Positions 1-5,407 of a stretch of DNA of 19,359 nucleotides are shown in pieces; the stretch's first letter is position 1; each line of letters starts with the position of its first letter. The notes under the pieces were generated by a model. That model saw only the letters and a list, made by a program, of their open reading frames with translations, did no database searches and was not told the origin of the DNA. This DNA comes from JALYXS01 sp051003795 (GTDB taxonomy: Bacteria; Acidobacteriota; Terriglobia; Bryobacterales; Bryobacteraceae): positions 1-19,359 of the forward strand of contig JBPCKZ010000170.1 in NCBI GenBank assembly GCA_051003795.1, given 5' to 3'. The position numbers and the translations under genes were made by a program.

Positions 1-2
1 GT

Positions 3-98
3 TGGACGTGGGGGCTGTATTTCGGGAGCCTGGTGGCACTCGGCGGCGCGGCGGCTTGGCTATTTATCGATCCCACGCGCCGGGCTGGAACGGCTTAG
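3..98 (+). CDS. C-terminal end of an MFS transporter (partial)
   Basis: The frame is open from the window edge and ends in TAG at 96-98, giving 31 residues. They start WTWGLYFGSLVALGG, continue with a hydrophobic stretch and end in IDPTRRAGTA. A last transmembrane helix (W-G-x-YF, small residues, then a short IDP-x-R cytoplasmic tail) is typical of the twelfth helix of major facilitator transporters of the anion:cation symporter or hexuronate type. That is known of the family; only one helix is visible here, so the substrate cannot be told. The rest of the gene lies to the left. No GC-rich hairpin with a U-run follows the stop. Confidence 0.55.
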   Translation, partial: WTWGLYFGSLVALGGAAAWLFIDPTRRAGTA

Positions 99-150
99 TC
101 CCTCGCGTCCCGCCTCGATCCATTGCACCCCTTCCGGCCAAAAACGACAG

Positions 151-182
151 TTTTTCTTGCGCCTAAAGAGCGCAAAGAAAAA
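151..182. repeat. Imperfect inverted repeat (12-bp arms, one bulge)
   Basis: The left arm TTTTTCTTGCGC (151-162) pairs with GCGCAAAGAAAAA (170-182) with one bulged A and a 7-nt loop. The T-run is on the 5' side and the A-run on the 3' side on both strands, the reverse of an intrinsic terminator. I therefore call it only an inverted repeat downstream of the transporter. Confidence 0.5.
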
Positions 183-240
183 TGCGTTTTGGTTCCCGCG
201 AAGGGCTATCCGTTTGTTACCCCGCGTTCGCCACGTGGCA

Positions 241-263
241 GGGGTGCAGCAGCGCTGCACCCC
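241..263. repeat. Perfect 10-bp inverted repeat with 3-nt loop
   Basis: GGGGTGCAGC (241-250), AGC, then GCTGCACCCC (254-263) form a perfect stem. The sequence after it (ATTAACTAACG) has no T-run, so termination is not obvious. It lies about 35 nt upstream of the promoter-like motif at 299. Confidence 0.7.
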
Positions 264-298
264 ATTAACTAACGACGGGAAACAGATCATGGCCACTC

Positions 299-326
299 TT
301 GACAAGCGTATAGACATTTGTATAGG
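299..326 (+). promoter_or_regulatory. Sigma-70-like promoter before the brnT-like stub
   Basis: A consensus -35 TTGACA (299-304) is followed after 16 nt by TATAGG (321-326). The spacer holds a second copy of GTATAG (308-313 and 320-325, 12-nt period) with ACATTT between, a short repeated site that could be an operator. BrnTA toxin-antitoxin operons are known to be autoregulated at repeats overlapping their promoter; that this is such an operator is inference from the truncated BrnT-like frame that follows. Confidence 0.45.
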
Positions 327-336
327 TTTCGCTATG

Positions 337-387
337 ATGGATTTGCGGGTCAGCGGATTTGATTGGGATGAGGGAAACCGGGCCAAG
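337..387 (+). pseudogene. Stub of a BrnT-type toxin gene (first 17 codons)
   Basis: A frame starting at ATG 334 or 337 reads MDLRVSGFDWDEGNRAK. Proteins of the BrnT ribonuclease-toxin family begin with this pattern (F-D/E-W-D-x-x-x-N-x-x-K followed by K-H-G-V). Here the resemblance stops at the Lys codon ending at 387; the expected KHGV segment and catalytic core are missing. The frame continues only as unrelated residues to 519. A TTGACA promoter lies just upstream. No BrnA antitoxin gene is recognisable downstream. The identity rests on a short N-terminal match by eye, so a chance match is possible. It fits with other decayed genes in 99-2640. Confidence 0.35.
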
Positions 388-541
388 TCATCCGGGAAAC
401 CCTTGAACGCGCCATTGCGCCGAAGTGAACTGTGGGTCGAGAGATTGAACAGAAATGGCCGATTCTGTTCAGAGCAGTCTGATCAGCAACCCCAGATCAG
501 CGTACTCTCTCCACTTTAGGTCGGCAGCGGGTATTTCGTGC
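388..541. other. Stretch with no recognisable gene
   Basis: Between the brnT-like stub and the small gene at 542 I see only frames broken by stops. Fragments resembling the later part of a BrnT (V-G-R near 433, R/W-P-I-L-F near 455) are too short and scattered to call. It is probably degraded coding sequence. Confidence 0.3.
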
Positions 542-751
542 TTAAGAACGATCTCGGCTTCCTGACACGCTATGGTCTTTTGCGCCTTCCCAATCATTCA
601 TGTCATGTTCGGCACGAAAGAACACAGGACGCTTACCCTGCGGTGTGCGCTCAGTCCTGATGACGTGAACGAGCAGATGGTCTTCAGCTATGGCGACAGC
701 AAGGATCAACTCTTCATAGTCAGCCCACAAACCGTGGTAAAGTTTCGGCAT
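542..751 (-). CDS. Small hypothetical protein (69 aa)
   Basis: A minus-strand frame starts MPKLYHGLWADYEELILAV and contains HLLVHVIRTERT and GKRPVFFRAEHDMNDWEG. I do not recognise the family. The composition is balanced (acidic, aromatic and aliphatic residues in a soluble-protein pattern) and not like a GC-driven shadow frame. The ATG at 751 is preceded by CGAGGACC, a Shine-Dalgarno-like GAGGA very close to the start, and by TAAACT about 20 nt up. The frame extends upstream to 877, but that part reads like noise, so I take 751 as the start. The last residues (VSGSRDRS) look less constrained, so the C-terminus may also be altered. It could be a live orphan gene in the decayed island. Confidence 0.35.
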   Translation of the reverse strand: MPKLYHGLWADYEELILAVAIAEDHLLVHVIRTERTPQGKRPVFFRAEHDMNDWEGAKDHSVSGSRDRS

Positions 752-860
752 GGTCCTCGATACTTTTAGTTTACGTGAGTGACCCATTGCAAGCGTAACT
801 TTTGCAAGTCCTACAGAGCGGTTCAGCCGCCGCCGACAGTAGCCGAAAGGAAAAATAGTG

Positions 861-998
861 ATGACCACAGACACCATGAGCGAAACTCAGGCCGCTGACA
901 GCATGACACGCGCGATGTTGTCGATCTCGATGCTTCTTGCATTCACTGAAGCTGTTATCAGATCGGCGGGAGCACATGACGATTGGTCAGTTCTATGA
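861..998 (+). CDS. Small hypothetical protein (45 aa), coupled to the next frame
   Basis: The frame begins ATGACCACAGACACC and encodes MTTDTMSETQAADSM, then a hydrophobic segment around residues 18-30 (RAMLSISMLLAFTEAVI). AAAGG (846-850) lies about 10 nt upstream of the ATG, a weak ribosome site. It ends at 998, overlapping the start of the next gene (976) by 23 nt, as in translationally coupled pairs. The family is not recognised. It is short and could be spurious; the overlap and the credible downstream gene are the main support. Confidence 0.3.
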   Translation: MTTDTMSETQAADSMTRAMLSISMLLAFTEAVIRSAGAHDDWSVL

Positions 999-1361
999 CG
1001 GCTTCATGCAGACACATCAATCACAGCCCTTCCGCCCTTTCAACGAAGGCGTCATTCGCGGCATTCTCTACTGGTTGATGTTCATGAAGGAAAACTGGTG
1101 GGATCTCTTGCCAGAAGACCCGCTTTCCGCCTCGGGCATTACGCCGGTCACGGTTCCAAAAGACATTACGCTTTTCGACATGGTGGACAAGGTTTCGATC
1201 ACTTTTCACGATAAGAACATCAAGATGCCAGCGATACGTTCGATGTGGAGATAACACTGAAAGACGCCTTTACGTTGACGCATAAGCTTCACGCGCGTGT
1301 GTTGGCCGATGTCGCACGACGGCATGGAGTGACTCCGCCCCCTCCAACCAGCCGCGTTTGA
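976..1361 (+). pseudogene. Unknown gene interrupted by a frameshift
   Basis: ATG at 976 follows a good ribosome site (GGGAG, 969-973 region). The first frame reads MTIGQFYDGFMQTHQ, then GILYWLMFMKENWWDLLPED and LFDMVDKVSITFHDKN, and ends at 1254. From 1215 another frame, offset by one base, is open to TGA at 1359-1361 and reads DASDTFDVEITLKDAF, LTHKLHARVLADVARRHGV. The second part reads as the natural continuation of the first: beta-strand-like VSITFHD / TFDVEITL, then a helix. So I infer one ancestral protein of about 128 residues with a single-base indel between 1215 and 1230. The family is not recognised. It could instead be a sequencing error or programmed shift, but no slippery heptamer stands out. 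A coupled 45-aa frame overlaps its start. Confidence 0.5.
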
Positions 1362-1473
1362 TTCCTATGGCCTCTCGTGGCCCCACGTCGGCGTTTAACC
1401 GGCGTAGGTTTCTTCGTCTCACAAATGGTCCTTTGTGCAACGTCAGGCCGGCGTGCAGTCGTTTGATGTGAAC
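1362..1473. other. Intergenic remnant with a Tat-like 34-codon frame
   Basis: The only notable frame is plus strand 1367-1471 (MASRGPTSAFNRRRFLRL and 16 further residues). Its NRRRFLRL looks like the start of a twin-arginine signal peptide, but no hydrophobic core follows and there is no ribosome site. I treat it as a possible remnant only. Confidence 0.2.
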
Positions 1474-1794
1474 TCACCCAAACTCAGGGCGGGCGGGATG
1501 GTCCACGACGATCAGCCGCCCGTCCGTGAGAGCCTGCACAGAATGCCGGGCATTACTCGGCACGATTGCAACCAAACCGGGTTGTACGAGATGGGTGACG
1601 CCATCCACAGTGATCTCAAGTTCACCCTCGATCACCTCGTAGACCTCTTCCTGGGGATGAAAATGCTCGTGGATCGTGGAGCCGCATGTGAAGTCGTAAT
1701 GCGCGAAAGTCATGTTGGGCGAGTGAAAAAAACGCCCCTTCCAACCTGGCAATCTCTCGGTCACCGGCAAGGTCCTTGTGTCAACAAAAAGCAC
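1474..1794 (-). CDS. Cupin-domain protein (single small beta-barrel, 106 aa)
   Basis: This is a complete small cupin. Motif 1 is STIHEHFHPQEEVYEVIEG, matching G-x5-H-x-H-x3-4-E-x6-G, which supplies the metal-binding His, His and Glu. Motif 2 is PGLVAIVPSNARHSVQ, with the last metal His. Single-barrel cupins of this size act as small-molecule isomerases, dioxygenases or sugar-binding proteins; the substrate cannot be told. The start is GTG (1794-1792), fixed by GAGGAG 7 nt upstream (complement at 1801-1807). It has its own promoter at 1821-1850. It is the one gene in the left island with intact motifs, promoter and ribosome site, so it is probably functional. Confidence 0.85.
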   Translation of the reverse strand: MLFVDTRTLPVTERLPGWKGRFFHSPNMTFAHYDFTCGSTIHEHFHPQEEVYEVIEGELEITVDGVTHLVQPGLVAIVPSNARHSVQALTDGRLIVVDHPARPEFG

Positions 1795-1820
1795 GGCGTC
1801 TCTCCTCAGTATTCCGATTG

Positions 1821-1850
1821 ATTGTAGTACTCACGCCAACGAGGTGTCGA
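1821..1850 (-). promoter_or_regulatory. Sigma-70 promoter for the cupin gene
   Basis: On the minus strand, TCGACA (1850-1845, 5 of 6 to consensus) is followed after 18 nt by TACAAT (1826-1821, 5 of 6). The predicted transcript would start near 1813 and carry a leader of about 18 nt that includes the GAGGAG ribosome site. Confidence 0.55.
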
Positions 1851-1880
1851 GCGTTGGCGGCGACGTACCACAAAGGGTAG

Positions 1881-1934
1881 AACCTGCAACACGCGGCGAA
1901 GCCCTGCAAACCGCGGGCTTGAATGTTGCAGGTT
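1881..1934. repeat. Perfect 11-bp inverted repeat, 32-nt loop
   Basis: AACCTGCAACA (1881-1891) and TGTTGCAGGTT (1924-1934) are exact reverse complements. Inside are further pairings: CGCGG/CCGCG, or alternatively AAGCCC/GGGCTT, so the whole 54 nt can fold as a long hairpin. It lies between the cupin promoter and the recombinase pseudogene. It may be an operator, a recombination site arm or a mobile-element end; nothing decides between these. Confidence 0.6.
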
Positions 1935-2148
1935 TGATGGTTCATAATTCCGGCATGGAATTCCCCCATCAGTGGATGCCGGATCGTAGTTCGCTACCGG
2001 GTTGTGAATGCGAGCCGTTCACGAAACAATGCGCTCTATGCGGGGTCCGCAGCACCGCTGGTGGAGGCTGGCCGACCGACCCCGAAGTAAAGTTCCCCTG
2101 CCCCTTTGCAGCCGTTGAAGTTGAAATAGAAAGGGTACGCCGCGCTCT
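1935..2148. other. Stretch with no recognisable gene
   Basis: No frame here has a ribosome site or a recognisable motif. It directly precedes the recombinase pseudogene, so it could hold that element's recombination site, but I cannot identify crossover or subsite repeats. Confidence 0.3.
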
Positions 2149-2516
2149 ATGAAATACGGCTACGCTCGCATCTCGACTATCGACCAGAACGCCGACATGC
2201 AAATTAAGGCCTTGCAGAAAGCTGGGTGCAAAAAGCTTTTACCGACAAGCTTACCGGCGCGACAACTGACCGCCCTGCCCTGCGCCGAGCGCGGCGTTCA
2301 GTTCCGTTCACTTACGGAGGAAATCAGCACCACGACACCGGGCGGCACTCTGGTTTTTCATATCTTCGCCGCCCTTGCTCAATTCGAGCGCGGGTTGATA
2401 TCGAGCGTACCCGCGAAGGCATGAAGGCAGCGCGGGCGCGAGGCGTCAGGAGCGGCGGCGAACAAATTCGACGCCGCACACGTTCGATCAGGTTCCGAGC
2501 GTGGTCGATCCGCTGA
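2149..2516 (+). pseudogene. Serine recombinase (resolvase/invertase) pseudogene
   Basis: The N-terminus MKYGYARISTIDQN carries the catalytic Arg7 and Ser9 of the resolvase family (Y-x-R-x-S-T-x-x-Q). The reading then changes frame in the A5 run near 2229, giving AFTDKLTGATTDRPAL in another frame. After RPAL the sequence jumps straight to ERGVQFRSLTEEIST, so the roughly 37 residues that normally lie between (including the conserved L-D-R-L-x-R segment) are deleted. A third lesion near 2403 (GGGTTGATATCGAGCG, one G short) moves ERTREGMKAARARGV into the second frame. The C-terminal DNA-binding helix-turn-helix is unrecognisable. Such proteins resolve or invert DNA in transposons and integrative elements. 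This copy cannot be active and marks an old mobile-element insertion. Confidence 0.85.
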
Positions 2517-2647
2517 CGGGATAACTTTGGCTTCGGCCCGGATCAATCAGATTTGGGTGGTATGACGTCTTTGGAACAACTCGATTTGCACCGGTTCGGC
2601 GGTGAGCAGGTCAGCTGAAAAGACGAACGCTACCGGAAATCGGAGCG

Positions 2648-3466
2648 TCACGGCATCGGATCGATCACCGGCATCGGAAACCGGTATTCGCCCCGGAAGA
2701 TCTCGGCGAATAACGCAAGCGTCTCATCGTGAATGAAACCGTTATCGACGAGCAAGTGCGGCCCGCGCACGTCGTGCGGCCGCCCGCGCATGTCGGAACA
2801 ACGTCCGCCCGCCTCGGTCACCATCAATCGCCCGGCGGCCAGATCCCACGGATTCAATCCGAATTCCCAAAATGCATCGAGGCGCCCGCACGCCACATAG
2901 GCCAGATCGATGGCGGCCGAGCCGCTCCGCCGGACCCCATGCGTTCCCATCGCCAGTTGATGGTAGAAATGAATGTTCACGTTAAGATGCCTGCGCCGGC
3001 TCGGAAAGCCGGTCGAGACCAGGCTGTCCTCCAAACGCCTGGTATTCGAAACGCGAATCCGCTGGCGGTTCATAAACGCTCCGCCGCCGCGCTCCGCTTC
3101 GAACAACTCGTTCCGGAACGGATCGAAAATCACTCCGGCGATCGTCTCGCCCGCTTGCTCCAACGCGAGCGTAACGTTGAACGCCGGGTAACCGTGGGCG
3201 AAGTTAGTCGTGCCATCGAGCGGGTCCACATACCATCGAAACTCCGACGGGCTCTCGTGGCCGCCGCCTTCTTCGGCCACGATCCCGTGCGATGGAAAAT
3301 GCGAGATCAGACGCTCCACGATCAGCTTTTCCGAAGCGCGATCGGCCTCGGTCACAAGATCGTACTCGCCCTTGAGCTCAAACGCCACGCGACGCTCGAA
3401 GTAACCGGCAAGCAAGGTTCCGGCCTCGCGCGCGATCTTGATCGCGGTTTCCAGATAAGACGCCAT
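2648..3466 (-). CDS. Inositol monophosphatase family protein (SuhB-like)
   Basis: At 272 aa this is the usual family length. These enzymes are Mg2+- and Li+-sensitive phosphatases acting on inositol phosphates or related sugar or nucleotide phosphates. Visible metal-site residues are Glu65/Glu66 (VAEEGG), the first signature DPLDGTTNF with Asp81 and Asp84, and the second signature WDLAAGRLMVTEAGG with Asp208. All catalytic residues are present. The start is ATG 3466, with TTAGG five bases upstream; this site overlaps the stop codon of the Hfq-like gene, which ends 6 nt before. It is the last gene of the moaDE-vwfA-hfq-like operon. In Enterobacteria the homologue SuhB also acts in ribosomal RNA antitermination with NusA. 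The neighbouring RNA chaperone makes an RNA-linked role worth considering, but the sequence alone supports only the phosphatase. Confidence 0.92.
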   Translation of the reverse strand: MASYLETAIKIAREAGTLLAGYFERRVAFELKGEYDLVTEADRASEKLIVERLISHFPSHGIVAEEGGGHESPSEFRWYVDPLDGTTNFAHGYPAFNVTLALEQAGETIAGVIFDPFRNELFEAERGGGAFMNRQRIRVSNTRRLEDSLVSTGFPSRRRHLNVNIHFYHQLAMGTHGVRRSGSAAIDLAYVACGRLDAFWEFGLNPWDLAAGRLMVTEAGGRCSDMRGRPHDVRGPHLLVDNGFIHDETLALFAEIFRGEYRFPMPVIDPMP

Positions 3467-3472
3467 GAAAAC

Positions 3473-3712
3473 CTAAGCGCCTTCCTCAATCAGGTATTTG
3501 ATGTCTTGTTTAAACACGAAAAGATTGGGTGCGCCGTGGCGGGTAATGCGAATGAAACGCGCGTCGTAATATTCAACGATGCCGGTGACCTCTTCGTTGT
3601 CGCTGAGTTTCAACCGCACCGGCGTCTGATTTTCAATGAGACGCTTGAGGTATTTCACCTCCTCGAACGTCTGTTCGGGCGCTCGCGAACCCGATTTTCC
3701 CGATTTCGCCAC
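3473..3712 (-). CDS. hfq: Hfq-like Sm-family RNA chaperone (79 aa)
   Basis: An N-terminal helix (about residues 15-28, FEEVKYLKRLIENQ) is followed by an Sm fold. The Sm1 strand set is TPVRLKLSDNEEVTGIVEYYDARFIRI in overall pattern, with the conserved G44 and D50. The Sm2-like strand is FVFKQDIKYLIEE. In E. coli Hfq the Sm2 motif is YKHAI; here it is FKQDI (Lys68, Gln69), so the usual His is replaced. The basic N-terminal tail (MAKSGKSGSR) is unusual because Hfq more often has its tail at the C-terminus. Hfq rings pair small RNAs with messengers. The start is GTG 3712, overlapping the stop of the upstream gene by one base (TAGTG), with GGAG 5 nt before, so translation is probably coupled. Its place after a VWFA gene rather than miaA is unlike Proteobacteria. 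Confidence 0.85.
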   Translation of the reverse strand: MAKSGKSGSRAPEQTFEEVKYLKRLIENQTPVRLKLSDNEEVTGIVEYYDARFIRITRHGAPNLFVFKQDIKYLIEEGA

Positions 3713-4674
3713 TAATGCTCCTGGAGTTTGCCTTTTTGCGGACTAACGAAAACGCGTCCGCTGGACGCTCCGGCATCCTCGGCTTCCCCATAGTATCCAT
3801 TGCGCGCCAAGACGTGCAATTCGGGAGCGTTCACCTTCACTTCCAACCGGTGAAACCGGTTTGCCGTGAGCGGCACGTTCTTGGGATAGTAGGCCAGCAG
3901 ATACTGCGTGCGAAGCTCCCGCAAAATATCGGCAAAAGCGGCATCAAGCGCCGCGCCCAGCCTGGGGAGAAACACCCGGCCGCCGGTGCCTTTCGAAATC
4001 GTGGTCAGGGCGTTTTCCCCGCCGATATTGCGGCCCGCGTCGTTGGCAATCGGGACAACCAATATCGGATAGATCACCGCGTCGGCAAGTTGGGCCGCAT
4101 TGAGCGCCGCATGAAAATCTTTGCTGCTGGTGGTATCGCCCCCATCGGTCACGATGACCATCACGCGCCGCCCTTCGCGCTGTTCGAGCTCGCCGGCCGC
4201 GAGGTAAATGGCATCGTAAAGCGACGTACCGGCCTCGCCGCGCAGCGCCTTCAACGAGTGTTCGAGCCAAGACGCATTGCGCGTGAACTGGTTGTGCTTG
4301 ACGACCTGATAATTGAAGCTGTAGAGCGCGACCGAATCCCTGCCGTTCCCGTCACCGAACAGTTTGCGCAGAAATCGCGAGACCGAATCCGTTTCGTACT
4401 TAAGGTCTTTGGCTGTCGATCCGCTGTTATCGACCAACAAGGCGACCGAAAGCGGCTGCTCCGTGCGGCGTTCGAAAACCGCGATCTTCTGCGGCGCGCC
4501 GTTATCGAAAACGGTGAAATCGTCCTTGTCCAGCGTCCCCACCAGCGCGCCCTCGGCCGTCTTTATCGTGGCTAGAATACGCACCAGGCGGACGTTTACG
4601 CGCAACAGGGGTTCGTCTTGCGCCCAAGCGATGGCAAGCAGCCCGAGACTAACTGCCGGCAACCAGCGGCGCAC
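3712..4674 (-). CDS. Secreted VWFA-domain protein, acidobacterial type
   Basis: At 320 aa from GTG 4674, it begins MRRWLPAVSLGLLAIAWAQ, a clean signal peptide. The frame extends 14 codons further to ATG 4716, but that would overlap the upstream gene by 68 nt and spoil the signal peptide; GGGGAG lies 10 nt before the GTG. After a short beta domain (VRLVRILATIKTAEG, DFTVFDNGAPQ) comes a von Willebrand A domain with a complete metal-ion-dependent adhesion site: DNSGS (Asp82, Ser84, Ser86), Thr150 (AGTSLYD) and Asp177 (VTDGGD). The C-terminal part has QYLLAYYPKN and NGYYGEA, typical of the VWFA-related proteins abundant in Acidobacteria. They are exported; their partners are unknown. The gene overlaps moaDE by 26 nt and hfq by 1 nt, so it is co-transcribed. 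Confidence 0.88.
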   Translation of the reverse strand: MRRWLPAVSLGLLAIAWAQDEPLLRVNVRLVRILATIKTAEGALVGTLDKDDFTVFDNGAPQKIAVFERRTEQPLSVALLVDNSGSTAKDLKYETDSVSRFLRKLFGDGNGRDSVALYSFNYQVVKHNQFTRNASWLEHSLKALRGEAGTSLYDAIYLAAGELEQREGRRVMVIVTDGGDTTSSKDFHAALNAAQLADAVIYPILVVPIANDAGRNIGGENALTTISKGTGGRVFLPRLGAALDAAFADILRELRTQYLLAYYPKNVPLTANRFHRLEVKVNAPELHVLARNGYYGEAEDAGASSGRVFVSPQKGKLQEH

Positions 4675-5368
4675 TCCGGTCCCACTCCCCTTCCACCCAA
4701 ATCTCGCCGTCCGCAAAATACTCCTTTTTCCAGATGGGAACCAGCCGCTTCAGCCTGTTTATGCCTTCCAGCGCGGCTTCAAACGCCGGCTTGCGATGGG
4801 GCGCGCTCACAATCACCGCGACGCTGGCCTCGCCAATTTCCAGGCGGCCGAGCCGGTGGATCATCGCAACGCGCCCAATCGCCATCGTCCGCGCGAGTTC
4901 CAGCCCGATTTCCGCCATCGCCTTCACCGCCATCGCTTCATAGCCTTCGTAATCCAGATACAGGGTCGCCCGTCCCTTGGTGTTGTTGCGAACGATTCCC
5001 TCAAAGGTAACGACGGCTCCGTCGTCCCCGCGTTGCACCGTATTTACGAGAGAACGCGTGTCGATGGGTTCGCGGGTGATGGCGAAATAATGGCCGTCCG
5101 GATCGTGGAGTTCGTGAACCGGCGCGCCGCCGCTCACGGGAGGAAGGAACGCGACCTCATCGCCCTCGGCGACCGGCGATGAGATGGCGGCGAACTCTCG
5201 GTTCCGCGCCAGAACGATGCTGCCGGCCATCTCCCGAATGCGCGGATAAAGGGCTGCGTAGTGGTCGAAAATGCCGCTCAATCGCGCGTTTTCGGGAAAC
5301 TGCGAATCTTCTTCCGCGCGGCCGGTAATGTCCTTCAACATCCCGAAAAACAAGACTTTCACGCGCAT
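4649..5368 (-). CDS. Fused molybdopterin synthase, MoaD-MoaE
   Basis: This 239-aa protein carries both subunits of molybdopterin synthase, which puts the dithiolene sulfurs into the molybdenum cofactor. Residues 1-80 are MoaD: a ubiquitin-like fold starting MRVKVLFFGMLKDI and ending FLPPVSGG at Gly79-Gly80. Residues about 90-235 are MoaE: FAITREPID, TFEGIVRNN, SAPHRKPAFEA, and the catalytic lysines Lys206 (RLKRLVP) and Lys213 (IWKKE). MoaD normally needs its Gly-Gly as a free C-terminus for thiocarboxylation; here it is buried in the chain before APVHELHDP, so cleavage after Gly80 is likely needed, as reported for mycobacterial MoaX. The start is ATG 5368 without a strong ribosome site. It is the first gene of the four-gene minus operon, divergent from the thioesterase with only 39 nt between. 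Confidence 0.92.
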   Translation of the reverse strand: MRVKVLFFGMLKDITGRAEEDSQFPENARLSGIFDHYAALYPRIREMAGSIVLARNREFAAISSPVAEGDEVAFLPPVSGGAPVHELHDPDGHYFAITREPIDTRSLVNTVQRGDDGAVVTFEGIVRNNTKGRATLYLDYEGYEAMAVKAMAEIGLELARTMAIGRVAMIHRLGRLEIGEASVAVIVSAPHRKPAFEAALEGINRLKRLVPIWKKEYFADGEIWVEGEWDRSAPLVAGS

Positions 5369-5394
5369 TTTCTAACGAGTAGTCTAGCAAACGC

Positions 5395-5400
5395 TATAAT
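5395..5400 (+). promoter_or_regulatory. Consensus -10 box placed for a leaderless transcript
   Basis: TATAAT at 5395-5400 is followed by exactly 7 nt (TTTCCCC) and then GTG 5408. Transcription would start at or next to the start codon. No Shine-Dalgarno fits in the gap, and no good -35 is visible. Confidence 0.6.
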
Positions 5401-5407
5401 TTTCCCC

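Noticed and set aside
151..263. Intrinsic terminators for the MFS gene
   Set aside because: Both hairpins lack a U-run on the 3' side; the first has A there.
157..519. The full 120-codon plus frame as one protein
   Set aside because: Only the 17 codons from 337 look like a known family; the rest is irregular and has no ribosome site.
1367..1471. A 34-codon frame with a Tat-like NRRRFLRL
   Set aside because: It has no hydrophobic core, ribosome site or downstream domain, and is too short to call.
2729..3715. A 328-codon plus-strand frame opposite the phosphatase and Hfq-like genes
   Set aside because: It is a shadow of two clearly identified minus-strand genes.
3712..4716. ATG 4716 as start of the VWFA gene
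   Set aside because: It would overlap moaDE by 68 nt and put 14 extra residues before a normal signal peptide; GTG 4674 fits better.
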